NCBI GenBank assembly: GCA_036939975.1
Contig: JALLPB010000680.1
Location: 1-13,700, forward strand
Length of the DNA: 13,700 bases
Source: Cyclostephanos tholiformis
Taxonomy: Eukaryota > Bacillariophyta > Thalassiosirophyceae > Thalassiosirales > Thalassiosiraceae
Direction: 5' to 3'
Of this stretch, positions 1-7,780 are shown one piece after another. How positions within the stretch are numbered: the first letter of the stretch is position 1; every line of letters begins with the position of its first letter. The position numbers and the translations under genes are program-made. Under the pieces are notes generated by a model. That model searched no databases. It was not told the origin of the DNA and worked only from the letters and a program-made list of their open reading frames with translations.

Positions 1-432
1 TCTTTTATTTTATAACATCGTAACATTTCCTAGTAACACATTACATCTACTGTAATCTGTATAACACACTTTTTGTAACATTAGTGTAACGTAAGGAAGT
101 GTTACAAATGTTACAAAATTCCCTCAGGCTCAATATTTAACTAAGTAACTCTTACGTTATTACAACGTTTTATCATAATTTTTTTATTCCTACGTTGCAT
201 ATTATTGTCTTTCGCTATTTTCTATCTTGGAGAAATAATAGAGCGAGAAACCCACCGAGAAACCCTGCAATGGATCGCTCTCATCTTTTTTATCATGTGT
301 GTATGAAAAAAAGCAAAACAAACATACACCCAAAATAACATCACATATGGTAGTGATTCGAACAACGTCAAACGTCAACCCAATATTAAGCTGAACAAAG
401 ATGAACAAGGATTACAGACAAGAATAACCGCG
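1..432. promoter_or_regulatory. AT-rich upstream region of the first gene
   Basis: No coding region is supported here. The stretch is AT-rich and its first 160 bases are crowded with the words GTAACA and TGTTAC in both orientations. A perfect 12-bp inverted repeat lies at 71-82 and 107-118. A 10-bp direct repeat (CGAGAAACCC) occurs at 244-253 and 256-265. The region should hold the promoter and 5' UTR of the gene starting at 433, because that gene runs rightward from here. No clear TATA box or initiator could be assigned. An open frame on the minus strand (202-408) has no recognisable content. Confidence 0.4.
71..118. repeat. 12-bp inverted repeat, 24-nt spacer
   Basis: TTTTGTAACATT at 71-82 is the exact reverse complement of AATGTTACAAAA at 107-118. 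Additional GTAAC/GTTAC words lie inside the spacer (86-90 and 101-105) and also pair with each other. It could be a cruciform or transcript hairpin, or paired sites for a dimeric DNA-binding protein. It lies about 315 bases upstream of the first gene's start. Function is unknown. Confidence 0.6.
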
Positions 433-3400
433 ATGAGCCCTGCACCCCCAAAGCAATCTTCGAAAATGGACCCCGGTACAAGTTTTGGAGAAATTGATCG
501 CAAGAAGGGAGCTTCGTCGATGTGCATGTTGAGTGTAGGAGAAAGGCAAAAGGCCAGCTCCGTTGTGACGGCCCCGAAATCGCCATCCCTCGCCATGCTT
601 CGAGCGCGAAAAATCATGAACGAGGCGCAAAAGATCAAGTCAATGCACTCCGAAAAATCGTTCCCTTCTTTGTCTCCCACCGCGAGCGATTCATTCTCGG
701 ACGTCTCTTCCAATGCCTATATCGAAACTGTCACTCGTGTGGGCAAGTATATTGACACATTACAGAGCAACTGCGTGGATGCGAACCAAACTCGATCGGT
801 TAAAATCCCTCCCATTAGGGTCCCTACTGTCTCCAATGCATCTCGGACTCCTCTCATCACCGACAATATGACGCGGTATAAGTCCACGATAGATAATGCT
901 CGCAATGTCATGGCGTCTAAATCGCGGGAAAAGAAAATCAAACTTCCTCATAATGGAATTACTGGAAGAGGAGAAACACCGTTATTGTCGCTGGGTGAGA
1001 CTATTTCGATAATGTCTATCGAATCTTCTGACGAAAACGAGGCGCCAGGTCTTGTCCAGTATGTCTCTGAATCGAATGCGGCATCTAAGGGTACGATTCA
1101 AACAAAACCGGGTCCAATTACTCCCAATGCTATCGCACTGCTTGCGCCCCCAGCTGTCACTGACTCGTCGACGCGGGACATTACCGCGCTCGTTAATGCC
1201 AATGATGCTAGCACCGCAGACAACAAGAGGGAACCGCCTCGCCGTGACAATACTGGGGAATCGCCTCGACGTGACAATATTGAGCCGGGTAAAACAAATC
1301 GTGACGAATCGAATGATGAGACTTTTTTCACCAAGGATTCTACAATGAATGATGGTCACAGTCAATTCGAGTCTTCTCCTATTCTTTTAACAACCGAGAA
1401 TGCTATTGTTTCTGAATCGAATGTGACATATTGCGAACCGAATAGAGATCAGCGGGCCCGTAAGGATGCGACCCAAACTCGATCGGGTCTGATGATTGCC
1501 CCTGCTGCCATCGCACAACCTGTGTTTCCGGCTGCTACTAAGACACCTCAGACCTATACCCTTAGTGGAACGACGTCATACACGTCCGCACAGGCTAGTG
1601 TCGAGGTTGCATGTACAAAGAGAGAACCGCCTCGCCGTGACAATGTTGAGCCTAGAACAGCAATGTTGAAAGATGAGAATATCTTAACCAAGGATTCTGC
1701 AATTGACGTGACGAAGAGTGATTGTGCTAAGTCTTCTCTTATTTTTGTATCAACCGAGAAAGCTGACTTTTCTGAATCAAATGTGGCATGTTCCGCTCAA
1801 CCAGATCACTTTCTTTCCACTCAAGTTAGCATCGCATCGTCCGTCCCCCATGCCGATACTGACTCGTCACAGTCTTCCGTCCTCATTCAATCGACGCGAG
1901 TCGATAGCAGGCTCGTTAATGCCCGCAGTGCCAAAAATACTAGTCATCTAAGTAAGGAGAGCGAACTACCTCGTCGTGACGATATCGCGTTGAGAAAAAA
2001 ACGCGTGGGTGAAATTATTTCGACCAAGGTTTTTACAATGAAAGGGCCACAACATCCCATCGATTCTTCACCTATACTTGTGAAATCTGGGGAAGAAAAG
2101 AGGTCTAAATCGAATGTGGCGCGTCGCGAGCCTAATGGAATCAGGCAAGTTACTATCGGTCCCCATTCCATTAAAAAAGATGTAAATTACTATGCTGTGT
2201 TATCGCAGATAAAGAGTGCGGTACGCTTAGACAATGTCTCTATCAGCTTGGGTAAAATTCTCGCCGATTCAGCCAGGAGAAGAATGTCATTGGATGTGGT
2301 GACAGAAATGTATAAGCTTGAGATGCTCAAGGCGAGAGATCACACGAAGTCAGGCAACGCTAGGATATCTTCTGTCAGAGAAATTCGAAAGGAAGAGTCC
2401 AATATTGTCAGGGGTGAAATAATGCAGCAAGATGAGGCGAATTCCGCCCGTACAAGTAAAGCATCCTCTACAACAATTGATAATATTGTTGGAAGTAATC
2501 ATGATCGCTCAGCATTAACAACACGAGGATGCAAAGTCTCTATGACGAGTGATCCCGACGAAATAGCTTCTGATATGAAAGAACTGCTGTGCCTATGTGA
2601 CGAGGTAAAAACGCTTTTCAGTACAAAGATCAAACAAGGGAATAGAAATGGTGTTCCAGCAAAAGATGGCAGTGACCATGCTGTGACACATGAATTTCAA
2701 GAAAACGACGTTCAAGAAAATTCCTCTCCGGATTTAGACGACGAAGATTCGTTTGGTATTCCAAGGTTGACTGATGCTCAACTTCACCAGCTGACACAGC
2801 TTGTCAACAGAGCGGAAAAGATGAAAGAATCTGATCTCCCGCCTCAAGTCTGGGTTGATGATGCTGTACAGCAATGCTTAAGAAAAACTGAGAGTACTAC
2901 ACAGAATGTCGAGGAAATAGACGCTTTTTGCTCTAAATTTTCTATTCAAAATTATGGGGAACCAGAACAACAACAATCCAAAGAGACTGCTCAAAACAAT
3001 TGTGAGGGGGCAGAAACAGTAAAGAACAAAAGTATCGAAAACTACAATAAGGATGAGCAAGCGTCTTTGGATAAAAAAATGACAGATAAATTAATTGGAT
3101 CTGGTCCTCGACGCGATCCATTGGTAGAATTATCTGTGGGGAACAGTGGGAAGAAAAAAAAAGTTGATACTAATTTTCGTTTGCCCGACCATCTTGGCTT
3201 GTGGAAGTCTCCATGGGAAAGTAATGAAGCTGCAGCTCCTGAGTCAATTTCTTTTCATGGCACGCGAAGGCAATGCTTCTTACCTCGAGAAAAACGTGTG
3301 GCAGGTCATTCTGGTTACCTCAATATAGATTTCTACTCTCTCTACGAGACAACTGCAGTGAATGCTGAAGATGAGGATATTGATCGGGCTCCATGGGAAT

Positions 3401-3903
3401 TTCGCGATGTTGGTCAGCGTTTTTTACATGAGAAAAGTTTGGAATCACGAAACTGGTTCGGTAAGAATATGAAATGCTCTCGCTTTTATGTACGAATCGC
3501 AAGCTTACCTTTCTTGCTGACGAATTCAGGCTCGTTTGAGATCAAGCGTGGAAATGACAGAGTGCCAAACCCAGTTTGTTGTCCTAAATCTGTTGAAGTT
3601 ACGGTGACAAGAATTGCAGAGGAAGGAGAATGGAGTGAAGATTGGTTCACAACCTGGAAGTCTCGAAAGGACAATCCAAACAACTTATCTGCTTTTGATC
3701 AAGAAGATACCATGACAATGCCTGAGATGTTGAACATGCCTTGCGAGCACACGAATGGAAAGAAGTTAGTTGTTGAAATTGGATCACTTTTTCCAGTTCG
3801 CGTTAGGGCTGGTGAGCGTGTGAGTCGAGTTCATAATGATTATACTAGTTCCTTAAGACAGAGCAGATGGAGAAAAAAATATGTTAGTGGGCTCTTTATC
3901 TAA
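433..3903 (+). CDS. Unrecognised 1156-residue repeat-containing protein
   Basis: I do not recognise this family. The frame is open for 1156 residues with no intron needed and ends in TAA. The first ATG of the frame is taken as the start. No signal peptide or membrane segment is visible. Roughly residues 1-800 are polar, Ser/Thr/Asp/Arg-rich and probably disordered. Residues about 212-575 consist of three degenerate tandem units of 111-120 residues, each with a PRRD(N/D) motif, a TK(D/V) motif, an SS(P/L)I(L/F) motif and an S(E/K)SNV motif. Residues about 700-960 are mixed charged and partly helical. Residues about 911-1156 look more folded, with many aromatic residues and a W-x3-W-x3-W motif at Trp1067, Trp1071 and Trp1075. 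The gene is convergent with HID1. It may be a scaffold or regulatory protein, but nothing in the sequence fixes a function. Confidence 0.85.
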   Translation: MSPAPPKQSSKMDPGTSFGEIDRKKGASSMCMLSVGERQKASSVVTAPKSPSLAMLRARKIMNEAQKIKSMHSEKSFPSLSPTASDSFSDVSSNAYIETVTRVGKYIDTLQSNCVDANQTRSVKIPPIRVPTVSNASRTPLITDNMTRYKSTIDNARNVMASKSREKKIKLPHNGITGRGETPLLSLGETISIMSIESSDENEAPGLVQYVSESNAASKGTIQTKPGPITPNAIALLAPPAVTDSSTRDITALVNANDASTADNKREPPRRDNTGESPRRDNIEPGKTNRDESNDETFFTKDSTMNDGHSQFESSPILLTTENAIVSESNVTYCEPNRDQRARKDATQTRSGLMIAPAAIAQPVFPAATKTPQTYTLSGTTSYTSAQASVEVACTKREPPRRDNVEPRTAMLKDENILTKDSAIDVTKSDCAKSSLIFVSTEKADFSESNVACSAQPDHFLSTQVSIASSVPHADTDSSQSSVLIQSTRVDSRLVNARSAKNTSHLSKESELPRRDDIALRKKRVGEIISTKVFTMKGPQHPIDSSPILVKSGEEKRSKSNVARREPNGIRQVTIGPHSIKKDVNYYAVLSQIKSAVRLDNVSISLGKILADSARRRMSLDVVTEMYKLEMLKARDHTKSGNARISSVREIRKEESNIVRGEIMQQDEANSARTSKASSTTIDNIVGSNHDRSALTTRGCKVSMTSDPDEIASDMKELLCLCDEVKTLFSTKIKQGNRNGVPAKDGSDHAVTHEFQENDVQENSSPDLDDEDSFGIPRLTDAQLHQLTQLVNRAEKMKESDLPPQVWVDDAVQQCLRKTESTTQNVEEIDAFCSKFSIQNYGEPEQQQSKETAQNNCEGAETVKNKSIENYNKDEQASLDKKMTDKLIGSGPRRDPLVELSVGNSGKKKKVDTNFRLPDHLGLWKSPWESNEAAAPESISFHGTRRQCFLPREKRVAGHSGYLNIDFYSLYETTAVNAEDEDIDRAPWEFRDVGQRFLHEKSLESRNWFGKNMKCSRFYVRIASLPFLLTNSGSFEIKRGNDRVPNPVCCPKSVEVTVTRIAEEGEWSEDWFTTWKSRKDNPNNLSAFDQEDTMTMPEMLNMPCEHTNGKKLVVEIGSLFPVRVRAGERVSRVHNDYTSSLRQSRWRKKYVSGLFI
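1066..2160 (+). repeat. Three in-frame tandem repeats (111-120 residues) plus partial fourth
   Basis: The anchor encoding S(E/K)SN(V/A) occurs at 1066, 1411, 1771 and 2104, giving unit lengths of 345, 360 and 333 bases, all multiples of three. A second anchor, encoding E-x-P-R-R-D, occurs at 1231, 1624 and 1963. The first two copies of that anchor are identical over 21 bases. A short local duplication of it (ESPRRDN, from 1258) sits 27 bases after the first copy. The fourth unit is only a stub. Divergence is high elsewhere, so the duplications look old and are kept in frame. Confidence 0.8.
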
Positions 3904-4239
3904 ACAAGATCAAGCAAGGTTTTATGTTGATGGCTTAAAAGTCCTATAGCTTAAAACTCGACAAAACTCCAACAAAGTTATTGCGGTAAAGGAGTCTGCC
4001 ATAGCTTTAAGTACTGCAATACTTCATTTCCGTGTGATCAATTTTGCCAAGAAATTAAATCAACTAGTTGTTATATTATATTTGTTCACTAAATTTACTT
4101 TTGCATCTTGTGCACACTTTTCTACTGGAATGATCAAATAGATCTTAACTTGAGGCAATATTTTATTTCGTTCACTGTGATGTATTTTTGAATCAGCTAT
4201 CCACAACCGACGCAAATCCACGTCGAATCCAAATTGCAT
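3904..4239. other. Convergent intergenic region, shared 3' ends
   Basis: This 336-base AT-rich gap separates the stop codons of two genes that point toward each other. No gene is seen in it. It must hold both 3' UTRs and both cleavage/polyadenylation sites, so the transcripts may overlap. ATTAAA at 4054-4059 on the plus strand is a possible signal for the first gene. TTTATT at 4162-4167, read as AATAAA on the minus strand, is a possible signal for HID1. Confidence 0.6.
4162..4167 (-). terminator. Candidate polyadenylation signal of HID1
   Basis: The minus strand reads AATAAA here, about 73 bases past the HID1 stop codon. The hexamer matches the canonical eukaryotic signal. Many protists do not rely on this hexamer and the region is AT-rich, so a chance match is possible. 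Confidence 0.35.
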
Positions 4240-7047
4240 TTACTTCTCTCTGGTATCTCCTTCATTGGAAACCTGGAATAACTCGATACGCTCTCCATCG
4301 AATATCGGCGGCTTTTGGTTTCTTAGGAAAATCACACCCCACATATACGCTGTGAACCATATCGATGTATACTGATTCGGCTGGTACTTACGGATTACGA
4401 TGGCATGTGGAACCGGCAAAAGACCCACCAACGTGATGTCCTTGAACACCTCGAGAATTTCCACCTCGTCTACGACTCCGTTCTTGCGCTGGCACATTTC
4501 ATCAACAACTGGGACCAAATGCTGCAATAGTCGATTAATTGTCTCCATAGGAAGGTTAGATCGTAGTTCTGCGATCCACGCATTGGTAGGAACAAAGCGA
4601 CTTGCTGGCCTCCTGATGGGCTCCGAGGCATTGCCATCCTCGTCGGACGAAGAGGTTTTCACGTAGAGACGCGGCTTGTCTTTTGTCACCGGATTGCCAG
4701 AATCGTCCACAATACGCGTAGACATGGCGGCTAACTGGTCTTCCGTATCCGCGTCGTATTCGGGCCCCTCCGAACTTGGGAATGCCTTATTGCATTGACT
4801 CAATGCCTTCGTCAATGTCAGGCTTGCTAGCCTTCCGAACGCATCTTTCCTTCGCACTACGGCATAAACGAGATGCTGATTCCCGATGTACTGATACTGG
4901 ACGATGTTGTTAAATATTTCAAGCAGCAAGGCGACATGCCTGTACGCCTTCTCGCTCGAGTATAGAAATTTCGGGGACGAGAATAGCTCGAACAGATTAA
5001 CCAACTTCACGGACGCAAGTAGGCTCATTGATCGCCAATATGGGCTGAAGTTGCTGATGATAGTAAGGAAGCACGAGTAGAGCGGCACGAGCCTGTATGA
5101 TCCGTTGACGATGATCTTATGCAGCGTGATGCTCACCAGGTCAGCGTGACTGCCCGAGAACAGAGGCAGGTCGCACGGCAGCTTTGTTCGAAACAATCGG
5201 TTGAGGGTGACGCCGAAGCTCCGCTCACCGGACAGCTTCAGAAGGATGAAGGTGCAGATGTGTATCAACCCCACCTGCGTGCTCTCCCTCCTCGAGACGT
5301 ACATGAGGTAGCATATCGGCACAACTAACTCGCAAACGTCGCATCGCGTCAAAATGAAATCCAAGAAAAGAGGATTCTCCTCCAAAGTCTTCCACAGTAG
5401 GATCAGCAGCTCCTGATGGCACTCTAATCTTGCATGATTGGTAGGAAGGAGCGTGTTCTTGCTCTCGAACATGTTCCTCAGCAACCTGACGAATCCCCGG
5501 AACAACGTGTTCAGGTCCTTGCCGGTGTTGATGCGCGCGAGCAGGACCCTGAAGATGTTGAATCCAACCTTGTAAGCTTCTCCCAACGCCGCAACCGGCT
5601 CGCCATGTCGTTCGTATGGAACCGGATCACCGCTCAATCCGCAGTCCAGCAGGACACACAATACCTGGGTGCTGAGCTCTACGAGCTCGACGTGATGACT
5701 GCCGAATCCCTGCGACTTGCTCGGATCGTACGAGATGACAATGTTCAGTAGCGAGTAGAACAGGCAAGGCGCATTAGGAGCATCTGCGGCGACGGCAACG
5801 GACATCCATCGCGATGCCAGGGGGTTGTACTCGTCCGCGGGGGAGAAGAGTGGATCGGAGCACAAGGCCAACAATAAACGCAAGACCTCGATGCGGTTCC
5901 TGTCGTACTTGCGCGTGTATGCCGCCTCCGGATTGAATTTTATCCCGCCCCTATGCGGCTCGACTCCTTCGTCGTCGCCTCCCTTCCCCCTCTCGGCCGC
6001 CGCGGCGGTCTGGCCGACCGACGACCCAATGTTACACCTACCGTCGGACGTGAATCCCACGCCCGGCGCCCAAACTATCCCTGCGGGACGGGGCGCGAGC
6101 CGTATGCCCCTGTTGATCCTGCGGGGCTTGCCAAGGCCGGCCTCGGCAAGACCCTCCCTGTCCAGCGCACGCATGCGTTCCTCGTCCTCCGCGTCTTCCC
6201 TATCCTCGTCGTCCGATTCCGAATCATTCGGGTCATACGACGAACCCACCGCATCCTCCTCGTAGAACTCGCACGTGAATTGCGGTAGAAATAGCATGTG
6301 CATCGCCGCGTGCACGACGAGGAGGGCCAGGGGCTCATTATCGTCGTCGCTCGTCTCGCCTCCCTCGTCCTCTTCCTCCTCCAATTCCTCCTCCTCGTCT
6401 TCGTCCGCCTCGAGGTCGCTGTCCCCTCCCTCGTCGTCCATCCTGGGCGTTACGCTCGGGCTCCTGATCACCTTATTTTTCTTCTTCATCATCTTCCTCT
6501 TATCATTATTCAACCCACCCTCGATCGCGACGCTAAATCTGGCCTCGTCCCTCCGCCCCCCCTCCTTGCTCCCCCTCCTGTTTGCTTTGTTTCTCCTCCT
6601 CACGGCGTTTTCCTTATCGCTCGCCAACGTGCCCTCGTCACCGTTCACCATCTCGCCACCGTCATCGACCGAACTCTTCTCCCCCCAGCAAAGCAATTCG
6701 ACGTTCGGATCGTTCTCTCCCAGGTCGCCCTTCTCCAACAGGAAGGGCACTACCCTCGTTAGGACCCTAACGCAATTGAGGGCCTGATCGAAGTATATCG
6801 TGTAGGGCGTCTCGACGATCTGACATAACTGGGCCGTGGCCTGGGTGAATAAAGTCGCCAGGTTGTCGAATCGGTCATCCCGCAATCGACGTGCGGCCGC
6901 GGGCGTTAGTAGCTCGAACACCTCCTCGGACGACGAGGGGATCTTCCACAGCTCGTCCCAGAATTCGGCGTCGGAGGCCGAAACGTCCCGCGTCGTCAGG
7001 GCCGTTAGAGATTCGCGGAACTTGATCTTCGAGGCGGACGCTCCCAT
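4240..7047 (-). CDS. HID1: HID1 domain protein
   Basis: This 935-residue single-exon product is a clear HID1 homologue. Animal HID1 is an N-myristoylated peripheral protein of the medial and trans-Golgi needed for dense-core granule maturation and secretory sorting. The N-terminus MGASASK gives Gly2, Ser6 and Lys7, a good myristoylation signal. The next block matches the family's N-terminal region, including FWDELW and NLATLF. GVGF near residue 330, a central block with LSGER(S)FGV and FNNIVQYQ, and a C-terminal block with LVGLLPVPH, IRKYQ and MWGVIFLRN are all hallmark family segments. Animal proteins are about 790 residues. The excess here is mainly two charged inserts (about 122-247 and 272-322), the first with basic K/R runs then a long Asp/Glu run. 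The gene is divergent from the PLC-like gene and convergent with the upstream unknown gene. Family assignment is very secure; the role in this organism is inferred. Confidence 0.96.
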   Translation of the reverse strand: MGASASKIKFRESLTALTTRDVSASDAEFWDELWKIPSSSEEVFELLTPAAARRLRDDRFDNLATLFTQATAQLCQIVETPYTIYFDQALNCVRVLTRVVPFLLEKGDLGENDPNVELLCWGEKSSVDDGGEMVNGDEGTLASDKENAVRRRNKANRRGSKEGGRRDEARFSVAIEGGLNNDKRKMMKKKNKVIRSPSVTPRMDDEGGDSDLEADEDEEEELEEEEDEGGETSDDDNEPLALLVVHAAMHMLFLPQFTCEFYEEDAVGSSYDPNDSESDDEDREDAEDEERMRALDREGLAEAGLGKPRRINRGIRLAPRPAGIVWAPGVGFTSDGRCNIGSSVGQTAAAAERGKGGDDEGVEPHRGGIKFNPEAAYTRKYDRNRIEVLRLLLALCSDPLFSPADEYNPLASRWMSVAVAADAPNAPCLFYSLLNIVISYDPSKSQGFGSHHVELVELSTQVLCVLLDCGLSGDPVPYERHGEPVAALGEAYKVGFNIFRVLLARINTGKDLNTLFRGFVRLLRNMFESKNTLLPTNHARLECHQELLILLWKTLEENPLFLDFILTRCDVCELVVPICYLMYVSRRESTQVGLIHICTFILLKLSGERSFGVTLNRLFRTKLPCDLPLFSGSHADLVSITLHKIIVNGSYRLVPLYSCFLTIISNFSPYWRSMSLLASVKLVNLFELFSSPKFLYSSEKAYRHVALLLEIFNNIVQYQYIGNQHLVYAVVRRKDAFGRLASLTLTKALSQCNKAFPSSEGPEYDADTEDQLAAMSTRIVDDSGNPVTKDKPRLYVKTSSSDEDGNASEPIRRPASRFVPTNAWIAELRSNLPMETINRLLQHLVPVVDEMCQRKNGVVDEVEILEVFKDITLVGLLPVPHAIVIRKYQPNQYTSIWFTAYMWGVIFLRNQKPPIFDGERIELFQVSNEGDTREK
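6060..6690 (-). other. Charged low-complexity inserts within HID1
   Basis: Within HID1, residues about 122-247 and 272-322 interrupt conserved family blocks. The first insert carries Lys/Arg runs around 151-166 and 183-192, then an almost pure Asp/Glu stretch around 204-246. A short conserved hydrophobic segment (PLALLVVHAAMHMLFLPQF region, about 249-267) lies between the inserts. The second insert is also acidic. In animal HID1 these positions hold short linkers of about 20 residues. They are in frame and uninterrupted, so probably surface loops. On the opposite strand they create Ser/Pro-rich open frames that are artefacts. Confidence 0.75.
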
Positions 7048-7780
7048 TATTTAATTGGATGCGTTTAAAAATACAACGAACGGCACGACGATGGTGGTGT
7101 ATTTGAGTGTAGGTGATGGGTGATAATGAATGTGATGATACGAGTTCCGAAAATGCGACAACAATAGCAATAAAAAAAATATTGAAGAGAACTTAGGTGG
7201 GGGGGGGGATGGAGTCTTGGGATGCGATTTTTTTCTGGACTGTCATTTTTCTCTCTATTTTTTGGCGACGGTCGTTTTTTTCTCGCTTTTCGGGATAAAT
7301 AGTCCTTTTATTGTCTTGTAAATATTATGAACCTTCGGTCTCTCAGTGGGAAAGGGCGGGGGCGCCCTTTCTCTCATCTCATCCACCGTCCAATTCGGAG
7401 GCAACGAGAGGAAAGAGAGAATGGGCTCAAACCTCATAATCTATCATTGAGAGATTATTTTTTGACACAGAGAGGATCAAAACCAGGGCCGATAAACGGC
7501 ATGCGAATTTGATATGACTAGGTAGATGCACACTCATAACAATGATTCAGAGTCGGTGGGCCTATATCTAGAGAGAGAGACACGTTTGAAGCTGGATGAA
7601 TCGATGCGAATGGGAAAGGTTTGATTTGACCCTGCATCGCGCGTGAAGGAAATTCCTCATCACTCTAAACAAAGGGACGAAACACCTCACTTTCTCTCAC
7701 ACCCCTCTCTAGATGATAATTGACCCAAGACAAAGAGATATCCGCTTACTGTTCCCATTGAAACGAACACAAACATCATC
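7048..7780. promoter_or_regulatory. Divergent promoter region between HID1 and the PLC-like gene
   Basis: This 733-base gap separates the start codons of two genes transcribed away from each other, so it should carry both promoters and 5' UTRs. No gene is supported. It contains a run of ten G (7199-7208), several T/A runs, a strong GC-rich hairpin at 7348-7373, and a 7-bp inverted repeat (ATAATCT / AGATTAT) around 7436-7458. Several short upstream ATGs precede the PLC-like gene, the longest opening a 61-codon frame at 7327-7512; whether they are in the transcript is unknown. No TATA element could be assigned with confidence. Confidence 0.6.
7348..7373. repeat. GC-rich hairpin in the divergent promoter
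   Basis: AAAGGGCG and CGCCCTTT flank a GGGG loop (7351-7370), a perfect 8-bp stem. One more G-C pair, a G-T pair and another G-C pair extend it outward to 7348-7373. It contains a GGGCGGGG word like a GC box. It could be a transcript hairpin in the 5' UTR of the PLC-like gene or a DNA-level protein site. Confidence 0.55.

Noticed and set aside
202..408. Minus-strand 68-codon hydrophobic frame at the left edge
   Set aside because: AT-rich DNA gives Phe/Leu/Ile-rich translation by chance; no recognisable protein and it overlaps the expected promoter.
982..1365. Minus-strand 127-codon frame within the first gene
   Set aside because: Shadow of the repeat region: PRRDN-type codons read in reverse; no independent support.
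5825..6265. Plus-strand 146-codon frame
   Set aside because: Antisense to HID1 low-complexity coding sequence, with no recognisable content.
6275..6787. Plus-strand 170-codon Ser-rich frame
   Set aside because: It lies antisense to the acidic insert of HID1; Asp/Glu codons read backward give Ser/Leu/Pro. HID1 homology settles the strand.
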